From JAUVRX01 sp049664225 (GTDB lineage: Bacteria; Acidobacteriota; Thermoanaerobaculia; Multivoradales; JAHEKO01): a stretch of 64,000 bases of DNA. Shown here piece after piece: positions 54,939-63,032 of the stretch. Below the pieces are notes generated by a model. It was not told where the DNA came from and searched no databases. It saw only the letters and a list, made by a program, of their open reading frames with translations. Positions within the stretch are counted from its first letter, which is position 1; every line of letters starts with the position of its first letter. The translations under genes and the position numbers were made by a program. Location: contig JBATEX010000075.1 in assembly GCA_049664225.1 (NCBI GenBank), positions 1 to 64,000 on the forward strand. Direction: 5' to 3'.

Positions 54939-56450
54939 ATGAATCGAATTCTGGTGTTCCTGATAGCCTCCTCTATCCTACTTCCCGCCTCTGGTGCAGC
55001 CGAAGCCCAGCCGGTCAGCGAGGCTACCGAGTCTTGCCTGATGTGCCACGAGATCCTCCATCCCGGGATCGTGAGCGGCTGGAGGGCGAGCCGACATTCG
55101 AGGATCACCCCGGGTGAGGCCCGAAAGGTCGAGGGACTTGCCCTCAAAGTATCCAGCGAGCAGGTCCCGGCGGAACTGGAGGCTGTGGTCGTTGGCTGTG
55201 CCGAGTGCCATCTTTTGCGGCCCGAAGCTCATGCCGATACCTTCGACCACAACGAGTATCAGGTGCACATCGTGGTCAGCCCAGCGGACTGCGCGGTATG
55301 TCATACCGTCGAGGCTTCGCAGTACTCCCGGAACATCATGGCTCACGCGCACGGGAATCTGCAGGAGAACGCGCTCTACCAGGACCTGAGCCGTCAAATC
55401 ATCGGAGAGGTCACGTGGACAGGCGGCAGCCTGCATTTTCGAGACGCCGACCCAGAGATCAAAGCCCAGGGCTGCCTGTACTGTCACGGCACCCGCCTGC
55501 AGGTCACCGGGGTCGAAACACGGGAGACCGATCTCGGGGAGATGAGCTTCCCGATCTTGGACGGATGGCCAAACCAGGGAGTCGGCCGGATCAACCTCGA
55601 CGGCAGTCTCGGTTCGTGCTCGGCTTGCCACGCTCGACACACCTTTTCGATCGAGACTGCTCGAAAGCCCTACACCTGCAAGGAGTGTCACGTCGGTCCC
55701 GACGTTCCGGTCTACAAGGTGTACTCGGCGAGCAAGCACGGGAACATCTTCCACTCCAAGGAAAAAGATTGGGACTTCAACGCGGTCCCCTGGAAGGTCG
55801 GCGAGGACTTTCGCGCACCCACCTGCGCCACTTGCCACGTCAGCCTGCTCGTGGGCACGGACGGGGAGATGGTGGTCGAGCGCTCGCATCAGATGAACAA
55901 CCGGATCGCATCGAGGATCTTCGGGCTCATCTACTCGCACGCTCATCCGAAAGACCCGGACACCACGGGCATTCGAAACAAGGACGGGCTCCCGTTGCCG
56001 ACTGCGTTCGACGGCACGCCGGCCTCCGGTTTCCTGATCGATGCTGGAGAGCAGTCGAAACGGCGAAAGGAAATGCAGGCGGTCTGCCTGTCCTGCCATG
56101 GTACCTCCTGGGTACGCGGGCACTTCGCCCGCTACGACAAGTCCCACGAGTCCACCAACGCCGCCACTCTGGAGGGGAGCCGGCTGTTGCAGGAGATTTG
56201 GAGCCGAGGGTACGCCCAGGGGCCGGAGGCGGGGGGCAGCCCCTTCGACGAGGCGATCGAGAGGAGATGGGCCGATATCTGGCTGCTCTACGCCAACTCG
56301 ATCCGTTTCGCCTCGGCGATGGCGGGAGGTGGTGACTACGCCGTGTTCGCGGACGGCTACTACAGCCATTCGAAGCGGCTCTCCGAGCTTCAGGAATGGC
56401 TTGTCGAACAGGACGCCAAGGGCGGAGCCCCGGAGCAACAAGGGGAATGA
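54939..56450 (+). CDS. Eight-haem cytochrome c, hydroxylamine-oxidoreductase-like
   Basis: 503 aa with signal peptide (ends AEAQ). Eight CxxCH motifs are present: CLMCH (Cys33), CAECH (87), CAVCH (118), CLYCH (179), CSACH (227), CKECH (247), CATCH and CLSCH. Number, spacing and segments such as ADTFDHNEYQVHIV, ASKHGNIFHSKEKDWDF and VERSHQMNNRIASRIF fit the HAO/octahaem family. Members oxidise hydroxylamine or hydrazine, or reduce nitrite. Whether a haem-crosslinking Tyr is present cannot be decided by eye. No quinol oxidase or cytochrome partner gene is adjacent. Confidence 0.82.
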   Translation: MNRILVFLIASSILLPASGAAEAQPVSEATESCLMCHEILHPGIVSGWRASRHSRITPGEARKVEGLALKVSSEQVPAELEAVVVGCAECHLLRPEAHADTFDHNEYQVHIVVSPADCAVCHTVEASQYSRNIMAHAHGNLQENALYQDLSRQIIGEVTWTGGSLHFRDADPEIKAQGCLYCHGTRLQVTGVETRETDLGEMSFPILDGWPNQGVGRINLDGSLGSCSACHARHTFSIETARKPYTCKECHVGPDVPVYKVYSASKHGNIFHSKEKDWDFNAVPWKVGEDFRAPTCATCHVSLLVGTDGEMVVERSHQMNNRIASRIFGLIYSHAHPKDPDTTGIRNKDGLPLPTAFDGTPASGFLIDAGEQSKRRKEMQAVCLSCHGTSWVRGHFARYDKSHESTNAATLEGSRLLQEIWSRGYAQGPEAGGSPFDEAIERRWADIWLLYANSIRFASAMAGGGDYAVFADGYYSHSKRLSELQEWLVEQDAKGGAPEQQGE

Positions 56451-56451
56451 G

Positions 56452-56823
56452 ATGACTGCGAGCGGATCCTTCGAAGTGCAGCTGACACCGAAGGATGATG
56501 CCGAGGTGCCGGCGGGCCGGATGCTGATCGACAAGACCTACCGGGGGGACATGGTCGGTTCTGGAACGGGTCAGATGATTGGCAAAAGAACCGAGGATGG
56601 AAGGGCGGTCTACTTCGCGATCGAGGAGTTCTCCGGTTCAGTGAAGGGTCGTCGTGGTGGCTTCACCCTTCTCCACAGGGGCTACATGAAACAAGAGTCT
56701 CAGTCCCTGGAGGTCACCGTTCTCGAGGGGTCGGGCAGTGGAGAGCTCGAGGATGTCTCCGGTACCATGCTCATCATCCAGGGCGAGAGCGGACACCGAT
56801 ACGAGTTGGAGTTCGAGCTGTAG
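56452..56823 (+). CDS. DUF3224-family protein
   Basis: 123 aa, starting 2 bp after the HAO-like stop with a GGGGAATGAG context, so probably co-transcribed. ASGSFEVQLTPKDDAEVPAGRMLIDKTYRGDMVGSGTGQMI and YFAIEEFSGSVKGRRGGFTLLHRG are the family segments. DUF3224 proteins form an allene-oxide-cyclase-like barrel of unknown function. Confidence 0.9.
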   Translation: MTASGSFEVQLTPKDDAEVPAGRMLIDKTYRGDMVGSGTGQMIGKRTEDGRAVYFAIEEFSGSVKGRRGGFTLLHRGYMKQESQSLEVTVLEGSGSGELEDVSGTMLIIQGESGHRYELEFEL

Positions 56824-56895
56824 AGGCATGGCGGGCTCCTGCGTTCTCTGCCAGTTTCGAGAGACCGACCGGCAGCAGCTGAGGTCGCGCTTCTG

Positions 56896-57522
56896 ATGGT
56901 GGGGTCGGGCTTTCTCTCCGCGATGGAGGTCGGATCCCTCCGACTCGTGCCCAAGTTGGGTTTCATTGCCGTGTTGGTGCTCGGCGCCTGCTCGACGACG
57001 CCAAAAGGTCAACCAGAGGAAAGTTGGATGGAATACCTGAAGACCCTTCAAACGCTGGAGAAGGCTGGCCCTCCGCTTGTGGAGGGAAGTGATGAGGAAC
57101 ACCGGGCCGTCGAGCGGTTTCAGAGCCTGCTGAGCGATTTCAAAGCGCCCGACTTCAGTGAACGCATCCTCGAGGTCTACGCCGAGGAGGTTTTCTTCAA
57201 CGACACGATCAAGACCCTGCATCGGGTAGAAGACCTTCAGGAATACCTGACGGCTACCAGCGAGGCGATCGACAAAGGCACCGTCGACTTCCTCGACGTC
57301 GTAGCCGACAACGGCAACTACTACTTCCGCTGGGCGATGACGATTCGCTTTAAGCGATTGGCGCGCGGTGAGGAGAAGCGCTCGGTCGGGATGACCCACG
57401 TGCGTTTCGATGCAGCGGGAAAGGTCGTCCTGCACCAGGACTTCTGGGATTCGGTCGGAGGCCTGTTCGAGCACGTGCCGGCGCTGGGCTGGGTGCTGCG
57501 ACGCGCCAAGAAAGGGCTCTGA
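56896..57522 (+). CDS. SnoaL/NTF2-like lipoprotein
   Basis: 208 aa; an internal ATG at 56923 would give a normal lipoprotein signal (PKLGFIAVLVLGAC) and may be the real start. The domain (AVERFQSLLSDFKAPDFSERILEVYAEEVFFNDT, TIKTLHRVEDLQEYL, FRWAMTIRFKRL, HQDFWDSVGGLFEHVP) is a SnoaL-like cone fold. Genes of this type recur beside photolyases in other bacteria, and here it lies 23 bp before the class II photolyase. Its role is unknown. Confidence 0.75.
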   Translation: MVGSGFLSAMEVGSLRLVPKLGFIAVLVLGACSTTPKGQPEESWMEYLKTLQTLEKAGPPLVEGSDEEHRAVERFQSLLSDFKAPDFSERILEVYAEEVFFNDTIKTLHRVEDLQEYLTATSEAIDKGTVDFLDVVADNGNYYFRWAMTIRFKRLARGEEKRSVGMTHVRFDAAGKVVLHQDFWDSVGGLFEHVPALGWVLRRAKKGL

Positions 57523-57545
57523 CCCTTCGCTAGAGGAGAGGCTCT

Positions 57546-59018
57546 GTGGTACCGAAGATCCGCATCTTTCAAAAGAATGGCGCCGAGGTCCGACGCGACG
57601 GCGAGTACGTCCTCTATTGGATGATCGCCGGCCGCCGCGTCCGGTGGAATTTCGCCATGGACCGAGTCGTCGAATGGGCTGCTGAGCTCGGCAAGCCGAT
57701 CGCCGTGCTGGAGGCGCTTCGCGCCGACTATCGCTGGGCGAGCGACCGGCTGCATCGGTTCATCATCGACGGGATGCGCGATAACGCCGCTGCCCTCGAG
57801 TCTTCAGGGATCGGCTACTATCCTTACGTCGAGGCGGAAAAGGGGGCTGGTAAGGGACTTCTCGCGACGCTGGCGAAGCGCGCCGCGGTGATCGTGACCG
57901 ACGAGTTTCCGTGTTTCTTCCTGCCTCGGATGGTCGAGTCGGCGGCCGCGAAGCTCGACGTCAAGCTGGAAGCCGTGGACTCCAATGGTCTCCTGCCTCT
58001 GGCGGCTGCAGAGAAGGCCTTTCATCGAGCCTTTGATTTTCGTCGCTTTCTCCAGCGCGAGCTGCCGAATCACCTGGGTGATTTTCCGCGGCAGAGCGTG
58101 CTGCAGGGAGAAGCGCCGGGGTCCTTTCGCGGTTTTCCCGAGACCGTTCAAGAGCGCTGGCCGCGGGCATCGGAGGAGCTTCTCGATGGCCGGGGCAGCT
58201 TGGCTAACCTGCCCATCGATCACGGCGTGGCTCCCGTGGACGAAGCAGGTGGCTACAAGGCCGCGCAGCGCTCGTTGCGCCGGTTTCTCGACGACCGGCT
58301 CGATCGCTATGGCGCCGAGCGCAACGACCCGGATACCGAAGTCGCGAGTGAGCTTTCGGCCTATCTGCACTTCGGTCACATCTCCTCGCATCAAATCCTC
58401 GACGCCATCGCCGGCCGGGAAGACTGGACGCCCTGGCAACTTTCCGACTCGACCGCGGGCAAGCGGCGTGGCTGGTGGAACCTGGACGAGTCGGTGGAGT
58501 CTTTCCTCGATGAGCTCGTCACCTGGCGAGAGCTCGGCTACAACTTCTCCTTCCACCGGCGGGACTACGCCAAGCTCGGCTCCTTGCCAGATTGGGCCCG
58601 GCGAACGCTCGACGAACATCGCTCTGATGAACGGCCTGAGGTCTACAGTCTGGCGGAGTTCGGACAGGCCGACACGCGCGACGAGATCTGGAACGCCGCC
58701 CAGAGCGAGCTGCTGAATCGCGGGCGCATTCACAACTATCTGCGAATGCTATGGGGCAAGAAGATCCTCCATTGGTCGCGCTCTCCGGAGGAAGCGCTGG
58801 AGATCATGATCGAGCTCAACAACAAGTACGCGATCGACGGCCGGAACCCGAACTCCTACAGTGGCATCTTCTGGGTTCTCGGTCGCTTCGACCGGGCCTG
58901 GGGTCCCGAACGAGAGGTGTTCGGCAAGGTGAGGTTCATGAGCTCCAAGAACACCCGTCGCAAGCTCAAGCTCGATGCCTACCTAGAGCGCTGGGGAGCT
59001 GACGCGAGCCAGCGTTGA
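57546..59018 (+). CDS. phrB: Class II-type deoxyribodipyrimidine photolyase
   Basis: 490 aa from GTG 57546, preceded by GAGGAGAGG. The N-terminal antenna domain has EYVLYWMIAGRRVRWNFAMDRVVEWA, the class II opening (YWM-x(4)-R-x(3)-N). The FAD domain has SAYLHFGHIS, WWNLDESVESFLDELVTWRELGYNF, and LLNRGRIHNYLRMLWGKKILHWS with YAIDGRNPNSYSGIFWVLGRFDRAWG. Light-driven repair of cyclobutane dimers is expected. It is the second photolyase of the window, of another class than 48704-50365. Confidence 0.93.
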   Translation: MVPKIRIFQKNGAEVRRDGEYVLYWMIAGRRVRWNFAMDRVVEWAAELGKPIAVLEALRADYRWASDRLHRFIIDGMRDNAAALESSGIGYYPYVEAEKGAGKGLLATLAKRAAVIVTDEFPCFFLPRMVESAAAKLDVKLEAVDSNGLLPLAAAEKAFHRAFDFRRFLQRELPNHLGDFPRQSVLQGEAPGSFRGFPETVQERWPRASEELLDGRGSLANLPIDHGVAPVDEAGGYKAAQRSLRRFLDDRLDRYGAERNDPDTEVASELSAYLHFGHISSHQILDAIAGREDWTPWQLSDSTAGKRRGWWNLDESVESFLDELVTWRELGYNFSFHRRDYAKLGSLPDWARRTLDEHRSDERPEVYSLAEFGQADTRDEIWNAAQSELLNRGRIHNYLRMLWGKKILHWSRSPEEALEIMIELNNKYAIDGRNPNSYSGIFWVLGRFDRAWGPEREVFGKVRFMSSKNTRRKLKLDAYLERWGADASQR

Positions 59019-59045
59019 TCGAACCAGCCCGCCCCGAATCCCCAA

Positions 59046-59368
59046 CTACGGCAGCGGCTTGCCCTCGAAGGCGGCAACCTGCGCGGCGAGGTCGGCCCCG
59101 ATCTCTTCCCGCAGGGCGTGGAACTCAGGCTCTTCGCGTATGCTGTCGAAGTTGCGGTTGAACTCCGTGTCCCACCGCCACATGAGCCGCCAGCCGTCGA
59201 CGACGACGCGACCCAGGGAACGGATCGCCTCGTCGGAACGTCCGAGCAAGGCCAGCGCCTCGGCCTTCGCCACGCCCAGCGGGAAGTTGGCTGCCCCCTG
59301 GCGTAGCGCTGGTCGCAGGTGGTAAGGGCGCTCTCGAGGATCGCCTCCGCCTGGCCGGATTCTCCAGT
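59046..59368 (-). pseudogene. TPR protein tail, cut by an IS3 end and frameshifted
   Basis: One frame gives TGESGQAEAILESALTTCDQR starting right at the IS end; after a frame change follow LRQGAANFPLGVAKAEALALLGRSDEAIRSLG and the tail WRWDTEFNRNFDSIREEPEFHALREEIGADL. This is a TPR segment with the FxxxRxxPxF-type end common in large TPR or kinase-TPR proteins. The N-terminal part is missing. Confidence 0.6.
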
Positions 59369-59393
59369 TGACCTGCCCCCAAAGTTTGTACCA
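59369..59393 (+). repeat. IS3-type terminal inverted repeat, solitary left end
   Basis: 25 bp beginning TGACCTGCCCCC and ending GTTTGTACCA. It matches the inverse of 61552-61576 at 18 of 25 positions, including the last ten. No transposase sequence follows it directly. Confidence 0.65.
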
Positions 59394-59434
59394 CCCATTA
59401 TGTTAGGAATCCGTTCATAACGGGTAGTGGTTGG

Positions 59435-59458
59435 CGAGTGGCCCCGAGGGGCCACTCG
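59435..59458. terminator. 11-bp perfect hairpin below the MbnH-type gene
   Basis: CGAGTGGCCCC (59435-59445) and GGGGCCACTCG (59448-59458) with a 2-nt loop. It lies 30 bp below the stop of the minus-strand gene. No T-tract follows. Confidence 0.5.
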
Positions 59459-59487
59459 ATCGCTTCTGGTGCCAACGGCCCCAATGC

Positions 59488-60579
59488 TCAATCATTCCTG
59501 AGAAACCGCGCGTCGGTCAGTGATTCCAGGAATGCCACGAGATCTCTCTGCTCCTCATCTGTCAGCTCGAATCCAGAGAGGATGGGATCCATGGATCCTT
59601 GGGAGTCTGATCGGCTGCTGATTCCCGCAGCGTAGTGATCGATGACCTCTCCTAGGGTGGAAAAGCGGCCATCGTGCATGTACGGAGCCGTCACCGCAAT
59701 GTTGCGCAGGGTGGGGGCGCGAAAGCGACCCCTGTCCTCCTCGCGGTCGGTGATCCGGTGCACTCCGGTGTTGAGCTCCGCCTTCGTGCTGCCGGCGTGC
59801 TTGTCGACGAGTCCGGTGTCATGGAACCGCGGCTCCTCGGGTTGGGACCCTGCATAGACGACGGGGCCGGACAAATTGAAGCCCGAGTGGCAACGAAAGC
59901 AGTTCAAACGCCCAGAGAAGAAGAGACGTGCGCCGTTGCGCGCTGACCAGGAAAGAGCTTCGGTCTGGGCAGAATAGGCCCAGCGGTCGTACGCCGAGTC
60001 GCCCGAGATCAAGGTCCTCTGGTAGGTCGCCAGAGATTGCACGACATTGCTCAGCGTCACCGGTTCCTCGTCCTCGGGAAAACCGCGCTGAAACTGCTGG
60101 CGAACGACTGGGTCGTCCCGAAGACGCTGCAGCACCTCCGATTCCCGCCCAGACATACCCATCTCCACGGGATGTCTGTTCATGAGCGGGACGATTGCCT
60201 GATCCTCCAGACGGGTGAGTGAGGGGTCGTCCCAACCCAACGATGCGTTGTAGGCGACGTTCATCAGTGACATGGCCGAGCGCGGATGCTCGTCCCCCTC
60301 GGCACCCACGGCGCGGGCCCGACCGTCGGTGAAGGCCAGCTCTGGCCGATGACAGTCGGCGCATGCCAGGGTACCGTTGCCTGACAGTCGAGGGTCGTGA
60401 AACAAGAGCCTTCCCAGCTCCACCTTCTCGACCGTCATCGGATTCTCCGGTGGGACGCTCGGCTTCGGAAATCCGGGCGGTAGACACCAAGCAAAGTCGC
60501 CCGAGCCGATCGCCTTCTCACCACCTCCGAGACAGACCATCACGAGGAAGAGGCCTGTCGCCGCAGCATTCCTCACCAC
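59488..60579 (-). CDS. MbnH-type di-haem enzyme (MauG/cytochrome c peroxidase superfamily)
   Basis: 363 aa with a signal-like N-terminus. Two haem motifs: CADCH (NGTLACADCHRPELAFTDGRARAVG) and CFRCH (RLNCFRCHSGFNLSG). PPGFPKPSVPPENPMTVEKVELGRLLF at the start and RAPTLRNIAVTAPYMHDGRFSTLGEVIDHYAAG plus DLVAFLESLTD at the end match MbnH family proteins closely. MbnH converts a Trp of the copper-binding protein MbnP to kynurenine. No MbnP gene is visible in the window. The ORF overlaps the end of the upstream TPR gene by 7 bp. Confidence 0.83.
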   Translation of the reverse strand: MVRNAAATGLFLVMVCLGGGEKAIGSGDFAWCLPPGFPKPSVPPENPMTVEKVELGRLLFHDPRLSGNGTLACADCHRPELAFTDGRARAVGAEGDEHPRSAMSLMNVAYNASLGWDDPSLTRLEDQAIVPLMNRHPVEMGMSGRESEVLQRLRDDPVVRQQFQRGFPEDEEPVTLSNVVQSLATYQRTLISGDSAYDRWAYSAQTEALSWSARNGARLFFSGRLNCFRCHSGFNLSGPVVYAGSQPEEPRFHDTGLVDKHAGSTKAELNTGVHRITDREEDRGRFRAPTLRNIAVTAPYMHDGRFSTLGEVIDHYAAGISSRSDSQGSMDPILSGFELTDEEQRDLVAFLESLTDARFLRND

Positions 60580-61070
60580 GCCTTGGCCAGTCCCTCCAGT
60601 CCTTCAGGCTCCTCCCCTGAAGCGATGGCTGCCTGAAGCGAGTCGGCCAGTTCGCGGTCCAAGCCGGTCAGAGCCCGGTGATCTTCGAGGGCGCGGGCCT
60701 CGTCGCCCATCAGGGCGTGAAGGACCCCGCGGTACATGTAGGCTTCGGCGAGTTTGGGGTTGAGCTCGATGGCCTTGTCGTAATGGCGGAGCGCCTCGTC
60801 ATACTTCTCCAGACCCTGTTTTCTCAGGGAGTATCCGAGGTTGTTGTGCGCCTCGGCCATGTTTGGGCTCTTCTTCAGTGCGGCCTCGAAACTCGCTTGG
60901 GCCTTCCCGAAGTTGCCCTTCTTCATCTGCTTGACACCGGCGTTGTACTCGGCGACCCCCGGCTCGGCGTCCGACTCCGATTTCGAGCCGCTGCCGGCTG
61001 CGTAGGCGAAGCTGAAAGAGAGCAGCAGAGCAAGCGTGGTCGAGCCAATCCTTCGTAGTGTTCTGTGCAT
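60573..61070 (-). CDS. Secreted TPR protein
   Basis: 165 aa with signal peptide (ends AYAAG). Three TPRs: AEYNAGVKQMKKGNFGKAQASFEAALKKSPN, AEAHNNLGYSLRKQGLEKYDEALRHYDKAIELNPK, AEAYMYRGVLHALMGDEARALEDHRAL. The second has a one- to two-residue insertion (LEKY). It overlaps the MbnH-type gene, so the two are one operon and the TPR protein may act as a periplasmic partner. Confidence 0.85.
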   Translation of the reverse strand: MHRTLRRIGSTTLALLLSFSFAYAAGSGSKSESDAEPGVAEYNAGVKQMKKGNFGKAQASFEAALKKSPNMAEAHNNLGYSLRKQGLEKYDEALRHYDKAIELNPKLAEAYMYRGVLHALMGDEARALEDHRALTGLDRELADSLQAAIASGEEPEGLEGLAKAW

Positions 61071-61249
61071 CGTGTCCTCCAGTACTCCAGGTTCGGTTGA
61101 TCCTGTGACCTCGTGTCCGCTGTCGACGCGAGTCTGAATAGCGGAAATCTGGGGCGGACTCTACTTCCGCAGGCCTTCTGGCGCAAGCGGCCGGCATCTC
61201 TGCCGGCCGACCCACGGTTGGAGCACAATCCCACGAGTACGCAACCATC

Positions 61250-61310
61250 ATGCTTGGCAGCGCGATTTCCCACTATCGGATCACCGGCCAGCTCGGCTCG
61301 GCCGGCTGGA
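61250..61310 (+). pseudogene. Second Ser/Thr kinase N-terminus, cut by IS3
   Basis: MLGSAISHYRITGQLGSAG is the start of a Hanks-type kinase (compare the ISHYRI-x-x-x-LGAGGMGEVY pattern). It breaks in the Gly-rich loop, after which IS3 transposase sequence follows in another frame. Confidence 0.6.
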
Positions 61311-61576
61311 GGTGGCTCCGCTCTTCATTGAGCCGGGCAGTCCCTGGGAGAACGGCTACGTCGAATCCTTCAACGCGCGGCTCCGGGACGAGTTTCTCGA
61401 TGGCGAGATCTTCGACACGCTCAAGGAAGTACAGGTGCTTACCGAACGCTGGCGGTGGCAGTACAGCCACGTCCGGCCCCACCAGTCGCTCGGCTGGCCG
61501 CTAGCGGCCAGCCGGGAGCACATGCATCCGGCCGTTTACTAACATTCAGACTGGTACAAACAACGGAGGCCGACCA
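61306..61576 (+). mobile_element. IS3-family transposase tail with right terminal repeat
   Basis: Frame to the TAA at 61542: PLFIEPGSPWENGYVESFNARLRDEFL, then GEIFDTLKEVQVLTERWRWQYSHVRPHQSLG, the end of the DDE core with its Glu in YVESFN. The right inverted repeat lies at 61552-61576. The first three quarters of the element are absent. Confidence 0.82.
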
Positions 61577-61589
61577 GTTATTCATTGTT

Positions 61590-61808
61590 CTGATGCGAGT
61601 GAGGCTCCATCCAATTGACATTGTCCAGGCCAAATCCACGTCTACAAACCGCGGAGGTAACGCCGAAGACGATTGCTTGCTCTCCAGGGGTCAGGCCGGT
61701 CACCCGGACTTGTTCGTCTAGAAGGTGGATCTGGGGTTGGACCGTGGATGCTGCGGCCGTCTACAGGCCCATCAGCCCAGCGAGGAAGAGGATCACCGTC
61801 GTTCTCAT
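61590..61808 (-). pseudogene. Short secreted-protein remnant with an in-frame TAG
   Basis: AAAGGAGG stands directly before ATG 61808. The frame MRTTVILFLAGLMGL ends at TAG 61761-61763. Beyond the TAG the same frame continues TAAASTVQPQIHLLDEQVRVTGLTPGEQAIVFGVTSA before reaching sequence near the IS3 end. Signal peptide plus beta-strand body suggests a secreted protein broken by a nonsense change and by the IS. Confidence 0.5.
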
Positions 61809-61968
61809 CGAGGCCCTCCTTTCAAGAGACGATCGCTATCAGCTCTGCCTTCACTCGAGGACTCGTGACTAGGCTGCGTCCTGTCAGAGGCCCGAGCAAC
61901 CTGTCGATTTCCGGATCACCAACGAGGATAGGGGCTAGTGAAATGGAGTCAAGTCCCCAATTGGGGTG

Positions 61969-62247
61969 TCACTCGATCAGGGGACACAGCCCGCAGAGCG
62001 TTAAAAGCTCACAGCAGAGCCCGTCGGACCGGAGCACCAGAAGTGCGTGAATGACAACCCTGCAGCGGGAGGAGACGTCGAGTTTGCGGAAGATCCGGCG
62101 GGTGTAGGTGCGGACCGTGTGCTCCGAGATGCCGCGATCGCGGAGAAGCCCCTGGACAATTTGAATTTCCCTTGCGGAGAGTCCCAACAACCGAGCCAGG
62201 TCGGACCACACTGCATCGCTTCTTGTCTGCCCTCTCGTGATTGCCAT
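61969..62247 (-). CDS. Stand-alone LuxR-type HTH protein
   Basis: 92 aa from ATG 62245-62247, with AGGAGGGG 5 nt upstream. The GerE/LuxR helix-turn-helix is almost the whole protein: LSAREIQIVQGLLRDRG, SEHTVRTYTRRIFRKLDV and SRCRVVIHALLVL. There is no receiver or ligand domain, and a Cys-rich tail (CCELLTLCGLC) follows. It may be a regulator of neighbouring genes or a leftover of a longer one. CCCCAATTGGGG (61958-61969) overlaps the stop. Confidence 0.75.
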   Translation of the reverse strand: MAITRGQTRSDAVWSDLARLLGLSAREIQIVQGLLRDRGISEHTVRTYTRRIFRKLDVSSRCRVVIHALLVLRSDGLCCELLTLCGLCPLIE

Positions 62248-62483
62248 CAACCCCTCCTGGATGTCCCCTGATGGAGTGGCTTTGACCGACAAAGCAAGGG
62301 CACATCCAGATTCAGAGGCTGCACTGCACGTCTATTGGTCTATCGAGGAGAGCGAAACGTTACAGTCGCCAGAAATCGATCCACGTTGCGGGTATCGGGC
62401 CACGGGTGAGGCTATCCCCCGCTCACGCCCTGGGGTTGGGGCGGAAGTCTCTTCCATCCGGCCTCTGGGATCCTGAGGTCTTT

Positions 62484-62517
62484 GGATCTGGGGTCCTGGG
62501 GTCCTGGGGTCCTGGGT
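62484..62517. repeat. Tandem TGGGGTCC array
   Basis: Three full copies of TGGGGTCC and flanking partial ones. Read on the minus strand it is GGACCCCA, close to the arrays at 24545 and 34763. Confidence 0.75.
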
Positions 62518-62638
62518 AGACGAATACCCTGTAGGGGCGGCCCTTGCGGCCGCCCGCGGAAGGGGGCAGGGCATCCGGCCGGAGGACTCGCATTCTGAGG
62601 GCAACAAGATTCGAGGCTCAGGTCAAGGACACCCAAGA

Positions 62639-62722
62639 GGTCGGTTCGAGGGGTAGGAGACCGGGCGGTTCTTGCAGCGGAAGGGAGGACAGCCCCCTGG
62701 TCTCCTACCCCTCGGACCGACC
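62639..62722. repeat. 24-bp inverted repeat with 36-nt spacer
   Basis: Arms 62639-62662 and 62699-62722 are complementary except for one position, which allows a G-U pair in RNA. The arm core is GAGGGGTAGGAGACC. It may be a structured RNA, a REPIN-like element or the remains of a small transposon. Confidence 0.7.
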
Positions 62723-63032
62723 TCCGATAGACAACCTGACTGGGAAGATGTATCAACGACCGACGGGTGCACCGGGAAGCTCTACTCGCAGGCTACTACT
62801 ACCCTCACCGGTGCCCGAGGTTCGTTCGGGTGGCTCGACTGTGGGGCGCCTCGTCGAGCGCAGCGCAAGAGCCATCGAAGACTACGCGAGATCCGGCGCG
62901 AAGACGTGACGAGGTGGCGGCCCCCCCATTGCAGTCAGAGTAGCCGACGCCGTCCGCCTGCGAGCCGCCCGGACGGACCTCCAATCGACAGACGACTCAA
63001 GGCCTCAGCTGCCCATATACTGGCAGTCAGTC

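Larger units (their letters stand above)
62248..63032. other. 785 bp without a gene, rich in repeats
   Basis: No ORF in either direction has family character. It holds the TGGGGTCC array (62484-62517), a 24-bp inverted repeat (62639-62722) and a smaller one, CCGTCCG/CGGACGG, near 62952-62977. A segment GGACSGACCTCC-ATHGACA is found in two versions (near 62713 and 62973). Confidence 0.5.

Noticed and set aside
54978..56534. 518-aa minus-strand ORF
   Set aside because: Antisense to the eight-haem cytochrome, whose eight CxxCH motifs prove the plus strand is coding.
57804..58733. 309-aa minus-strand ORF
   Set aside because: Antisense to the class II photolyase.
61958..61969. CCCCAATTGGGG palindrome at the LuxR-type stop
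   Set aside because: Too short and without a loop or T-tract to call a terminator; may be a chance palindrome.
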